DNA from: an uncultured Prevotella sp.
GTDB lineage: Bacteria > Bacteroidota > Bacteroidia > Bacteroidales > Bacteroidaceae
DNA: 25,816 nucleotides
Direction: 5' to 3'
Assembly (NCBI GenBank): GCA_900546575.1
Contig: URDM01000043.1
Location: 1-25,816 of the forward strand
The notes under the pieces were generated by a model. The model was not told the origin of the DNA. It worked only from the letters and a program-made list of their open reading frames with translations, and searched no databases. Below, piece after piece: positions 1 through 7,408 of this stretch (position 1 is the stretch's first letter; each line of letters starts with the position of its first letter). The position numbers and the translations under genes are program-made.

Positions 1-42
1 AAAATATCGCTCAAGAATAAAAACTTGAGCGATATTTTTTTT
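1..42. terminator. Rho-independent terminator at the left edge
   Basis: A perfect 15-bp inverted repeat (arms 1-15 and 24-38, loop 16-23) is followed by a run of T to position 42. The left arm starts with A residues, so it could also work on the other strand. The gene it serves must lie to the left of the window. Confidence 0.8.
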
Positions 43-77
43 GATGTATATATACTAGCATCGCGGATACGTTTACT

Positions 78-108
78 TGGGCTATGTGCTTTTTGGGCTT
101 TCAGCCCG
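78..108 (+). repeat. 31-bp repeat shared with 20883-20913
   Basis: This 31-bp stretch matches 20883-20913 at 29 of 31 positions. It ends in a small hairpin, GGGCT-TTC-AGCCC. The second copy is the right edge of a composite palindromic element, so this one looks like a solo remnant of that family. No coding potential is visible around it (43-217 is A/T-rich and contains a short direct repeat of AAAATTAAACA). Confidence 0.6.
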
Positions 109-217
109 TAGAATTGAGTTTTGACACACCCTCAGTGGTATGATTTGAAGGCTCAATATTATTGCTTCGAATTGCAATCAAAAATTAAACATTAATCATT
201 AAAAATTAAACACTAAA

Positions 218-298
218 AAAAGGAGTCCTTTTGGGTTGCAAAAGGAGTCCTTTTGGAAGGTAAAAGGAGTCGTTTTGGAAGGCAAAAGGAGTCCTTTT
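218..298. repeat. Array 1 of 15-bp palindromes, 22-bp period
   Basis: Four units start at 218, 240, 262 and 284, exactly 22 bp apart. Three read AAAAGGAGTCCTTTT, a palindrome around its central base. The third has one change (TCG for TCC). The 7-bp spacers are similar to each other (GGAAGGT, GGAAGGC). Related arrays lie at 14083-14229 and 23060-23162. Confidence 0.85.
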
Positions 299-417
299 GG
301 AAATAGAACGAAAAAAGCCCCATACAAAAACACACAAAAGCCCCACCCCCAGCCCCTCCCCCGCAGGGAGGGGAGTAGTATGATTTGAGGGATTATGGGA
401 GGGGGAATAGGCTAACT

Positions 418-533
418 GTAGGAGGGTATAGCATCCCTGCTATACCCACTCAACCAACTGTAAATGAAGGCAGAGTGGGTAGGGCAGGGATGCCCTACCC
501 TCCTATGTTTGTTGCGTTCAAATACATAACAGC
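418..533. repeat. REP-like inverted pair, copy 1 of a 116-bp duplication
   Basis: A unit at 418-451 starts with the tetranucleotide GTAG, then GA, then a hairpin with 10-bp arms (GGGTATAGCA and TGCTATACCC) around TCCC. An inverted partner lies at 473-506 (foot CTAT, that is ATAG reversed). The whole stretch to 533 is repeated at 681-796 with about three differences. The foot-plus-hairpin layout is that of REP sequences mobilised by RAYT transposases in other bacteria. Confidence 0.75.
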
Positions 534-559
534 GCCTTGGGTATACGAATTGAAAATAG

Positions 560-622
560 CAATGCGCCCTGCAGGGGCAAAAGCATTGATTATTAACGCT
601 TTTGCCCTTGCAGGGCGCATTG
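560..622. repeat. Long hairpin with 25-bp arms
   Basis: Arms 560-584 and 598-622 are complementary at 24 of 25 positions with a 13-base loop. A close relative, with a loop differing at one base, lies at 20781-20853. The element contains GGGCAAAAGC and GCTTTTGCCC next to the loop. It sits between the two copies of the 116-bp REP-like duplication. Confidence 0.75.
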
Positions 623-680
623 TTATTTGTGATACTTTTAAAGGTTGTGCAAAAGTCGAAAAATAAGAATAGGGCTATTA

Positions 681-796
681 GTAGGAGGGTATAGCATCCC
701 TGCTATACCCACTCAATCTACTGAAAATGAAGGCAGAGTGGGTAGGGCAGGGATGCCCTACCCTCCTATGTTTGTTGCGTTCAAATACATAACAGC
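681..796. repeat. REP-like inverted pair, copy 2 of a 116-bp duplication
   Basis: This is a near-identical copy of 418-533: GTAG-footed unit at 681-714 and inverted partner at 736-769, followed by the same 27 bp. Differences cluster in the short stretch between the two hairpins. The identity suggests recent duplication or gene conversion. Confidence 0.75.
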
Positions 797-852
797 ACCA
801 AGTCAAATACAAATCAACACCATAACCCCTCAACACTTCAACACTCTTCACT

Positions 853-888
853 TGCTCAGGTTATGGCGAGGACGCCATAACCTCCTAC
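853..888 (-). repeat. Single REP-like unit
   Basis: Read on the minus strand this is GTAG, GA, then perfect 10-bp arms GGTTATGGCG and CGCCATAACC around TCCT. It belongs to the same family as 16765-16883. The foot motif CTCCTAC recurs at 925-931 without a hairpin, perhaps a decayed copy. Confidence 0.65.
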
Positions 889-1106
889 AGTTTGCCCAAA
901 GCCACCCTACAGTTTTGTCAATAGCCTCCTACTGTTATTCCACCCCTCACCATATCAGCATTCAAATCACATCACTCCCCTCCCTACGGGGGAGGGGCAG
1001 GGGGTGGGGCTCTATCCTCCCTTTCTATTACTATTGAGGGGCAGGGGGTGGGGCTTTGTGTTTTTTCTATATAAAATTGTCCGATTCTTCTTCATATTTC
1101 GCAATA

Positions 1107-1188
1107 TTTGCACTATCTTTGCATAAGATAGGCTGCACCTCGGCAATTGAAGCAAGCTTCATTGCGCTCGGTTTGCACTATCTTTGCA
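1107..1188 (+). promoter_or_regulatory. Duplicated -7 box with intervening hairpin upstream of the hybrid regulator
   Basis: The 17-base string TTTGCACTATCTTTGCA occurs at 1107-1123 and again at 1172-1188. Each holds a perfect Bacteroidetes -7 box TATCTTTG (1114-1121 and 1179-1186). Between them lies an imperfect hairpin around GAAGC-AA-GCTTC. The second box is about 40 bases before the start codon at 1226 and is the likely promoter. A clear -33 TTTG at the usual distance is not visible for either box. Confidence 0.55.
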
Positions 1189-1225
1189 AAATACAACCAC
1201 AAAACACAGACAAAACTTAGAATCT

Positions 1226-3418
1226 ATGTATAACCCTCGACATATACCGACTGCCACATTGTGGTGCCTGATCATACTGCTGCTGGTTTCTTGCGGAAAG
1301 AAACCGGCTACCAATACGCATGCCGAACGCAATACTCTCGACAGCCTCATGGCCTCTTCGCACAATATCGACACACTCTCCATGCTACAGAAACGCATGG
1401 TAAGCGAGGGCAATATGCTGGGCAGCATCATCGCATACAGAGAAATAGGCAAACATCTGCGCAACGAAAGCCGATTTGACGAGGCTCTGAAAGCACACAA
1501 CGAGGGACTGAAACAAGCCGAAGCCATTGGCGATACGCTTGAAATAGTGCAGGCTCTGAACAATATCGGTACTGACTACAGACGCATGGGGGTGCTCGAC
1601 ATAGCACAAGACTATCACTATAGGGCGTATGCCATATGCAAAGCGTCTACCGACTCATCGTTCACAGCACGCAAAAACCGCGTTGTAGCACTCAACGGAC
1701 TGGGCAACATATACCTTACTCTCGGCAATTATGCACGTGCCGACAGCGCTCTGCGACTGGCACTGGCGGGCGAACGCGAACTGAACAGCCTATTGGGACA
1801 AGCCATAAACTACGCCAACATAGGCTCCATATTCCGCCAAAGAGGACTGACAGACTCGGCTTTTGCCTACTTCCGCAAGTCGATGGGACTGAACCTGCAG
1901 ATAAACAACCAACTCGGCATTTCGCTTTGTCATATATACTTCGGCGAACTGTACGAAAAGAACAACAATTACAGTAAGGCTATCAACGAATATGAAACGG
2001 CGCTGACGCCTATGCAGGCCATGAAAGACGAGTGGCACGCCATAAACCCACTCATCGCTCTTGCCGGCATATACGTAAAGACCGGCAACTACAACAAGGC
2101 GCTGCATTATCTCGACACAGCACGAGGCATAGCCCAGAACATCAAGTCGACCGAACATAAGGCTGAAATATACTCGCTCTACTACAAGCTATACAAACGC
2201 ACGGGCGACACGAGGGCTGCACTTGAGTGGCACGAAAAGGCGGCTGACATGCACGACAGCATAATGGATATGGAGAAAATGAACCGTATACAGAACGCCG
2301 GACTGCTCATTGAACGCAACCGACAGGCCAAGGACATGAACGAGGCGCAACTCAGCCTGAAGAGCGAACGAGACCTACGCTCTGCCTATACCATCATATT
2401 CAGCATAGTAGTGGCCATACTGTTAGGCGCAATAGGCATGTTCATATACATACAACGCATTCACCGACGCAACCATCTGGCACTGAAGAAACTCGCCGAA
2501 ATGCGCGAGACCTTCTTCACCAACATCACCCACGAATTCCGAACGCCGCTCACCATTATACTCGGACTGAGCCAAGTGCTGCGCAAGAGCAAGAATGAGG
2601 AGGTGAAACAATACGCACGCGACATAGAAATACATGGCAACGGACAGCTGAAACTCGTAAACCAACTGCTCGACATATCGAAGATAAAATCGAATGCTAA
2701 CAATCTGAAATGGCGCAACGGCGACATCACTACCTACATTTCAATGGTTGTGGCATCCTACAACACTTATGCAAGAAACAAGGAGATAAGCCTGCTGATG
2801 CATTATGACGAAAATGTGGTGATGGACTTTGTGCCCGACTATGCACACAAGGTGATGGACAACCTGCTGTCGAACGCTTTGAAGTTCACACACGCATCAG
2901 GACAGATTGACGTGTACGTAGTGCGCGTGGGCAATATCCTGCACATTGACGTGAACGATACGGGCGAGGGAATGGACAAGGAGACCATGGACAACGTGTT
3001 CAAGGCGTTCTATCAGGGACCGTCCGACTCGCAGAACCTGGGTACGGGTGTGGGACTGTCGCTGGTGAAGCATATTATGGAGTCGGTACACGGCACTATC
3101 AGCGTGGAAAGCCAAGTGGGCAAGGGCACGAATTTCCATATGGAAATAGCAATAACCAACAATTGCGACGTGCAACTGGAAGAGAAGGACATGGAATTCG
3201 ACCCCGTGACGCCTGTAGAACAAAAGGAACTGAAAGACAGCGACACTAAGAACAGCCAATACACAGCACTCATCATTGAGGACAACCACGACATTGCTGC
3301 CTTCATTGGTGAACAGCTGGCGGGGGGGGGTATTCTGTGGCTTACGCTACGAACGGCAACGACGGACTGCAAAAGGCTAAAGACATCGTGCCAGACATTA
3401 TCATTACCGACATTATGA
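1226..3418 (+). CDS. Hybrid two-component regulator, 5' part (TPR sensor, histidine kinase, broken receiver)
   Basis: This is the front part of a Bacteroidetes one-protein two-component system. The start at 1226 is chosen because an upstream in-frame ATG at 1184 overlaps the -7 box. Residues 11-23 form a lipoprotein-type signal (LVSC, Cys23). TPR-like helices fill about 60-370, a membrane segment lies at about 388-409, and the kinase follows with His436 in THEFRTP, Asn550, DTGEGM (578-583) and GTGVGLSL. The receiver begins at about 680 (IIEDN) but leaves frame at the G run 3322-3330, near codon 700, and ends in about 30 unrelated residues. The rest of the receiver and the DNA-binding domain continue in another frame (3337-4023). 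An intact protein would be about 931 residues. As shown, the kinase cannot signal to its own DNA-binding domain. Its target genes are not obvious here; no susC/susD pair is in the window. Confidence 0.85.
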   Translation: MYNPRHIPTATLWCLIILLLVSCGKKPATNTHAERNTLDSLMASSHNIDTLSMLQKRMVSEGNMLGSIIAYREIGKHLRNESRFDEALKAHNEGLKQAEAIGDTLEIVQALNNIGTDYRRMGVLDIAQDYHYRAYAICKASTDSSFTARKNRVVALNGLGNIYLTLGNYARADSALRLALAGERELNSLLGQAINYANIGSIFRQRGLTDSAFAYFRKSMGLNLQINNQLGISLCHIYFGELYEKNNNYSKAINEYETALTPMQAMKDEWHAINPLIALAGIYVKTGNYNKALHYLDTARGIAQNIKSTEHKAEIYSLYYKLYKRTGDTRAALEWHEKAADMHDSIMDMEKMNRIQNAGLLIERNRQAKDMNEAQLSLKSERDLRSAYTIIFSIVVAILLGAIGMFIYIQRIHRRNHLALKKLAEMRETFFTNITHEFRTPLTIILGLSQVLRKSKNEEVKQYARDIEIHGNGQLKLVNQLLDISKIKSNANNLKWRNGDITTYISMVVASYNTYARNKEISLLMHYDENVVMDFVPDYAHKVMDNLLSNALKFTHASGQIDVYVVRVGNILHIDVNDTGEGMDKETMDNVFKAFYQGPSDSQNLGTGVGLSLVKHIMESVHGTISVESQVGKGTNFHMEIAITNNCDVQLEEKDMEFDPVTPVEQKELKDSDTKNSQYTALIIEDNHDIAAFIGEQLAGGGILWLTLRTATTDCKRLKTSCQTLSLPTL
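3322..3330 (+). repeat. Homopolymer run of nine G at the frameshift
   Basis: Nine consecutive G lie inside the receiver coding region. With seven G the reading becomes LAGGYSVAYATNG, which has the usual receiver spacing between the helix-1 Leu and the strand-2 Tyr. Ten G would also restore frame with one extra Gly. The run may be a phase-variable tract, a real inactivating indel or a sequencing error. Confidence 0.9.
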
Positions 3419-4023
3419 TGCCCGGAATGGACGGACTGGAATTGTGTCGCAAGATAAGAAGCAACAAGGCTATAAACCATATACCTATTATAATAGTAAC
3501 AGCCAAGGTTTCGGAGCAGGAACGCATCGAGGGATTTGAAGCCGGTGCCGACGCCTATCTGACCAAGCCGTTCAGCATGGACGAACTGCGCACCATCATC
3601 GAACAGCTCATAAACCGACAGAACTCGCTGCGCAACAAGTTCAGCGAGAAAACCACAAGCAACAAGAAGGAGGAAAAGGATATGGAACTGACGGATGCCG
3701 AACGACGATTCCTCGCCAAGACTGTGGACTATATCTATCTGCTGCTCGACAAGCAACAGCTCGACGTGAATACATTGGCAGAGAAGCTTTGCATGAGTTC
3801 GCGGCAGTTCCATCGCAAGATTGTAACTCTGACGGGCAATTCGCCCGCAACGTTCATTCTGAAAATAAAGATGAAGCGCGCCCGCTATCTGCTCGAAACA
3901 AATCCCAAACTGAGTGCCGACGAAATAGCCTTCCGCTGCGGATTCGAACATACCTCAAGCTTCTACCACGCCTTCCGCAAGACGTATGGATATACGCCTA
4001 AGGAAATAAGGAGGGGAGTTTAG
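3337..4023 (+). CDS. Hybrid two-component regulator, 3' part (receiver remainder and AraC-type HTH)
   Basis: This frame continues the gene that starts at 1226. It holds most of a receiver domain: phospho-acceptor Asp in IIITDIMMPGMDG, Thr in VTAK and Lys in TKPF. It ends in an AraC-type double helix-turn-helix, roughly the last 100 residues, closing with FEHTSSFYHAFRKTYGYTPKEIRR. No independent start with a promoter is visible; the nominal first codon is a GTG inside strand 2 of the receiver, so it is unlikely to be made as a separate protein. It is best read as the displaced second part of one gene of about 931 codons. The nearest downstream gene (4084-6600) is on the other strand. Confidence 0.8.
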   Translation: MAYATNGNDGLQKAKDIVPDIIITDIMMPGMDGLELCRKIRSNKAINHIPIIIVTAKVSEQERIEGFEAGADAYLTKPFSMDELRTIIEQLINRQNSLRNKFSEKTTSNKKEEKDMELTDAERRFLAKTVDYIYLLLDKQQLDVNTLAEKLCMSSRQFHRKIVTLTGNSPATFILKIKMKRARYLLETNPKLSADEIAFRCGFEHTSSFYHAFRKTYGYTPKEIRRGV

Positions 4024-4083
4024 GGGGCGTTGCCACCCAGTTGTGATGTTGTGGGGCTTTACCCCTGTTGAGGTGGTGTTGGC

Positions 4084-6600
4084 TTATATTTTTTCCAACA
4101 CTCCCTTAAACTTCTCATATAGCTTCTTTCGCTTAGCTTCGTCAGTCTGTCCGATTCTTTCTGGAGTCAGATCGGCCAGCCACTCTACATCATCGGGCAT
4201 CAGCATCTTAAGGAGCGGCATGGCTTTGTGGGCTGCCTTGGCTATGGATGCTGTGTCGTTGGGATCGTTGAGCATTGAAAGGTAATCGGCTATCGACTTG
4301 CGCGTGTCGGCAATAATCTGTTGCTCGGCTTCGGCATCGCCTTCGGCAAAGACAAGGAGGGGTGCGAATAGAGCGGTGTCTTGCTTGGCATCGGATGCTG
4401 ATGCAGTCGGAATGCTAACGCTGGGAGCTATACCAGTGAGCTGGCACAACGTGGCGGCAAGCGTCTGAACATTGAACGGCTTGAAAAGACAAGCATCGAA
4501 GCCCTCGGCACGCAGTTCGGTGTATATGCTTTGGTCGTGGGCGGTTATGGCAACGGTCTTTATTCCGTTGCGGTCAATACGCCGAAGCATCTCACGACCG
4601 CTCATCTGCGGCATCTCAATATCGGTAAACACCAGTTGCGGACGCAATCGGCCTATCATCTCTATAGCCTCATCGGCACTCGACGTGACGTGAATGTCGA
4701 GACAGATATTCTCCATACGAGCCATCATCTCGCCCAATAGCTGCAATTGCAAGCGGTCGTCATCAACGATAACGACCTTTATCGGGTGCGACGAAGACTT
4801 GACGCACGCCATATCAGGGGCTGGACTGGCTGCGATAGAAGCAGGATTTATTACGTTATGGGTTGGATTGTCAGCCACGTTAGGGGCAGAATTGTCGGCA
4901 ATTGTTGCAGATTGGGCAGACTGAACGGTGTCGACGATCACCGGAAGAGTAACGGTAAACTTCGAGCCTTTGCCCTTTTGCGAAACCACACGAATCGTTC
5001 CGCCAAGCATGTTGACCGCCTCGCGGGTTATGGACAATCCCAATCCTACACCTTCCTTGCCCTGTGCATCGGGCAGACGGGTGAAGGCGTTGAAGATGCG
5101 CTGCTGTTCGCTCTCGGTCATTCCGCTACCCGTATCAGCCACACTCATAGTGAGCTGAGAGCCGTTGAGCGCAGCCGACACGGTAATAGTGCCACGGTCG
5201 GTGTACTTCACGGCATTGCCTATAAGATTGTTCATAATCTGACGTATGCGGAAAGCGTCAGCCTGGCACATACGGTCGGCTCCAGGACGTAGGCTGCACA
5301 CCACTTCCAGGTTCTTGTTGTTGGCAACGGGACGTGCCTGCGTGGCGCAGTCGCTTACAAGCTGGGCAGGATTGAAGCTCACGGCATGCGTCGTAGCCTT
5401 GCCACTCTCAAGCTGATGATAGTCGAGCAGAGCACCCACGAGTTGCAGAAGATGTTCGGCAGACGAACGTATGCTGTCGAGATAAGCCACAGGCTTGGGC
5501 TGGTTGACCCACTCGCGGAGCAAAGCTATAAATCCGGAGATAGAAGCTACGGGCGCCTTGATGTCGTGTGTGATGGTAAGCAGAAGTCGCTGGCGCTGCT
5601 GCATGAGCCGTTCGGTCTCGTTCTTGGCTTCTACAATGCGCTCATGGTCGCGTCTTTGGCGACGAATATCGCGCAGCGTGTACACTATCAGCACAATGGC
5701 TGCACCAATGGCGAGCAATGCCAGCATGGCTATCTTCATCATCGTAGAGCGTCGTGCCTGCATGTCGGCATTGATAGCACGCTGCATAGCGTTGTGCTCA
5801 TCGCTCTGAATGTCCTCAAGCATCTGTCCGGTACGCCACGCCAACTGTATGCTGACAAGCTTGAGCGAACGGGTACGGTTGTCGATAGCATCCTGCCGGC
5901 GAGTGTCGGCACGCTTTATCTCATGATGGATGTCAGCAAGAGCCTCAGCCACCGAGTCGGCAATGTTGATGCCTTGAGCCATGGCAGTGGAGTCGGTGCG
6001 TCCGCTTTGCATCGTAGTGGCTATCGTGTCTGAACGCTGTCGACGAAAGGCATCGCTCAATCGGCGGAAGAATCCGCGTCGGGTACTGACTATATTGTAA
6101 ACCGTTTCGCGGTTGCTGGCGTTGGTAATCTCGTTGGGATGAATCACTACCGAGTCGCGTCCGCTCTGCAAGTCGTGCACCTTGCGGGCATAGACAGCAT
6201 CGCCCGAAGCATCAGCAAGTATGTTCAGCACCATCATAGCATTGTCGCGCTTGGCAGCAAGAAGGTTGGCAAGCGTGTCCATGCGCATCGCCTTGACCGA
6301 ATCGGACACAAGCTGCTTCAGCTGCATAGCCTTGCGCTGCGACTCAGAGAGCGAAGTAGAGAAGCGTTGCCATTGCCGCGTGTCGCCCATCATGACCGAA
6401 CGCTCGGCATTGGCAGCATCAAGCATGCTGTAAACAAGGCTGTCGACAATGTTGCGTCGCTCCATAAGTCGCTCCGAAGCATTGTTGAGATCAGTCAGCG
6501 AACGCGTACTGTCGTACACCATCTGCGCTGCAAACACGAGCACAATGGCAAGAATGGCATAGCCTGTGATTATCTTCAGACGTAACGTGCGGTAGTTCAT
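4084..6600 (-). CDS. Hybrid sensor histidine kinase with receiver and Hpt-like domain
   Basis: An 838-residue membrane kinase. Membrane segments lie at about 9-27 and 287-308 with a helical, probably periplasmic sensor between them. The kinase core has His345 (THDIKAP), Asn458/Asn462, DTGSGM (489-494) and GVGLGLSI (517-524). An Ala/Asn/Ser/Pro-rich linker (about 556-605) leads to a receiver with Asp612-614, phospho-acceptor Asp660 (FTDIEMP) and Lys707 (FKPF). The C-terminal helical part carries His791 in AHKAMPLL, which fits an Hpt domain. This gives a His-Asp-His relay with no DNA-binding part, so it needs a partner regulator. The sigma-54-type regulator at 7409-8779, on the same strand, is the obvious one. 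A near-match -7 box (TAACTTCG) lies at 6629-6636, and no strong terminator separates the gene from the small-protein gene upstream, so read-through is possible. Confidence 0.9.
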   Translation of the reverse strand: MNYRTLRLKIITGYAILAIVLVFAAQMVYDSTRSLTDLNNASERLMERRNIVDSLVYSMLDAANAERSVMMGDTRQWQRFSTSLSESQRKAMQLKQLVSDSVKAMRMDTLANLLAAKRDNAMMVLNILADASGDAVYARKVHDLQSGRDSVVIHPNEITNASNRETVYNIVSTRRGFFRRLSDAFRRQRSDTIATTMQSGRTDSTAMAQGINIADSVAEALADIHHEIKRADTRRQDAIDNRTRSLKLVSIQLAWRTGQMLEDIQSDEHNAMQRAINADMQARRSTMMKIAMLALLAIGAAIVLIVYTLRDIRRQRRDHERIVEAKNETERLMQQRQRLLLTITHDIKAPVASISGFIALLREWVNQPKPVAYLDSIRSSAEHLLQLVGALLDYHQLESGKATTHAVSFNPAQLVSDCATQARPVANNKNLEVVCSLRPGADRMCQADAFRIRQIMNNLIGNAVKYTDRGTITVSAALNGSQLTMSVADTGSGMTESEQQRIFNAFTRLPDAQGKEGVGLGLSITREAVNMLGGTIRVVSQKGKGSKFTVTLPVIVDTVQSAQSATIADNSAPNVADNPTHNVINPASIAASPAPDMACVKSSSHPIKVVIVDDDRLQLQLLGEMMARMENICLDIHVTSSADEAIEMIGRLRPQLVFTDIEMPQMSGREMLRRIDRNGIKTVAITAHDQSIYTELRAEGFDACLFKPFNVQTLAATLCQLTGIAPSVSIPTASASDAKQDTALFAPLLVFAEGDAEAEQQIIADTRKSIADYLSMLNDPNDTASIAKAAHKAMPLLKMLMPDDVEWLADLTPERIGQTDEAKRKKLYEKFKGVLEKI

Positions 6601-6834
6601 ACGTGAAAGTTGTTGTTTTTATTGAGTGCGAAGTTACTGAATAATTCGGACATAACAGCAATACGCACATCAAGTTTAGCAAGTTTTGGCAAGTATATAA
6701 ATGCGAAACCGCCACCACTCAGCAGCATTTGTGCAGCTTATGTGGCAGCGGTTTACAATCCTTAAGACAATAGCTTTTTACCTTATTATATTTATATGCT
6801 TCCTATTCTTATGTTCCTTTCTTTTATAGGGTTA

Positions 6835-7152
6835 TTAAACTGTCTCTGGCTTAGCAGGAGTAGCGGGTGTAGCCGGAGTCTCTGTAGAATCGGTTGCAGT
6901 AGAGTCTACAACAACAGAATCGTTAGCGATGTAGAGTGAAAGGTCGAGAGCACCTTCCTTGGCAGGCTCTGTTGTTTCCTCTGCAGGCTCAGTCTTTGTA
7001 GTATCTTCTACCGGCTCAGTCTTGGTAGTGTCGGTAGTGTCTACTACAGCTGTGTTGTAGCCCTTCATAGATGTTGCTGACTTTGTAGCAAATGAGTTGC
7101 TTGCCGATACCATAACCATCATTGCGATTGCTGCGAAAACTAACTTCTTCAT
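6835..7152 (-). CDS. Small secreted Thr/Glu/Pro-rich protein, predicted sigma-54 target
   Basis: A 105-residue protein not assigned to a family. Residues 1-22 form a standard signal peptide (MKKLVFAAIAMMVMVSASNSFA). The mature part is acidic and low in complexity, with a tandem DTTKTEP motif (about 41-60), a short more ordered patch (GALDLSLYIANDSVVV) and an Ala-Thr-Pro tail. It has no lipobox and no membrane segment after the signal, so it should be periplasmic or exported. It sits between a sigma-54-type regulator and a hybrid kinase on the same strand, and a sigma-54 promoter lies about 110 bases upstream. By analogy with ZraP in the ZraSR system it may be an output or feedback component. 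That role is inference only. Confidence 0.75.
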   Translation of the reverse strand: MKKLVFAAIAMMVMVSASNSFATKSATSMKGYNTAVVDTTDTTKTEPVEDTTKTEPAEETTEPAKEGALDLSLYIANDSVVVDSTATDSTETPATPATPAKPETV

Positions 7153-7261
7153 AATTGTTGAATTTTTAAAATGTTATTATTAATATGCGAAATCGAATCA
7201 CGGCTTCAACAACTGTTCGTTGTGTGGAACTGTATTGTTGTTGTGCCGTTCGCTTAATAAA

Positions 7262-7279
7262 ATGCAACGGGCGTGCCAA
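7262..7279 (-). promoter_or_regulatory. Sigma-54 (-24/-12) promoter of the small secreted protein gene
   Basis: On the minus strand this reads TTGGCACGCCCGTTGCAT. It matches the sigma-54 consensus TGGCACG-N4-TTGCA at every defined position with correct GG-to-GC spacing. Transcription would start near 7252, leaving a leader of about 100 bases before the ATG at 7152. The plus strand at 7282-7298 carries a mirrored, weaker version (GACACG-ACCG-TTGCAT, GA in place of the -24 GG), so the two make an inverted repeat. Confidence 0.8.
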
Positions 7280-7378
7280 AAAGACACGACCGTTGCATAA
7301 TGTATTGATAATCAACAAATAAAAAGAAATTCAACAAAATTGTAGCATTGTAGAAATGTGTGGAAAGTGGGGAACAGT

Positions 7379-7395
7379 TGTGGAATTATTCCACA
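7379..7395. promoter_or_regulatory. 17-bp palindrome, candidate enhancer site for the sigma-54 regulator
   Basis: TGTGGAATTATTCCACA is a perfect palindrome around its central T. Its centre is about 110 bp upstream of the -24 element at 7262-7279, the usual range for enhancer sites of sigma-54 activators, and its 17-bp size resembles NtrC sites. Two more TGTGGA half-sites lie at 7359 and 7403. It sits just after the stop codon of the regulator gene. Confidence 0.6.
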
Positions 7396-7408
7396 GCGTA
7401 TGTGTGGA

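Larger units (their letters stand above)
339..1011. repeat. Noncoding block bounded by 48-bp GC-rich inverted repeats
   Basis: Positions 339-386 and 964-1011 are inverted copies matching at 43 of 48 positions. Both consist of C-rich and G-rich runs with an inner CCCTCC/GGAGGG hairpin. A partial third copy lies at 1036-1060. The enclosed DNA holds two REP-like pairs, a 25-bp-arm hairpin and a single REP-like unit, and no convincing gene. It resembles a non-autonomous element or a nest of small ones. I see no clear target-site duplication. Confidence 0.6.

Noticed and set aside
385..1037. Two open frames (385-666 and 645-1037) in the left repeat block
   Set aside because: They run through hairpins and a duplicated 116-bp repeat and share a stretch only because of that repeat. 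They have no promoter, no family signature and no natural start.
3013..3951. 312-codon minus-strand frame opposite the hybrid regulator
   Set aside because: It spans the frameshift and runs opposite kinase, receiver and AraC domains; its translation shows no family features.
4052..4101. Terminator between the two kinase genes (GGGG-CTTTA-CCCC and GTGTTGG/CCAACAC)
   Set aside because: Stems are only 4 and 7 bp, the second overlaps the kinase stop codon, and the T run lies in the loop and not after the stem.
6491..6718. 75-codon minus-strand frame upstream of the hybrid kinase
   Set aside because: It overlaps the kinase start by over 100 bases, has no family similarity that I recognise and no promoter or ribosome site.
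7262..7298. Rho-independent terminator of the sigma-54 regulator gene
   Set aside because: The stem is explained by two mirrored sigma-54 elements and is not followed by a clean T run. Termination here is still possible but secondary.
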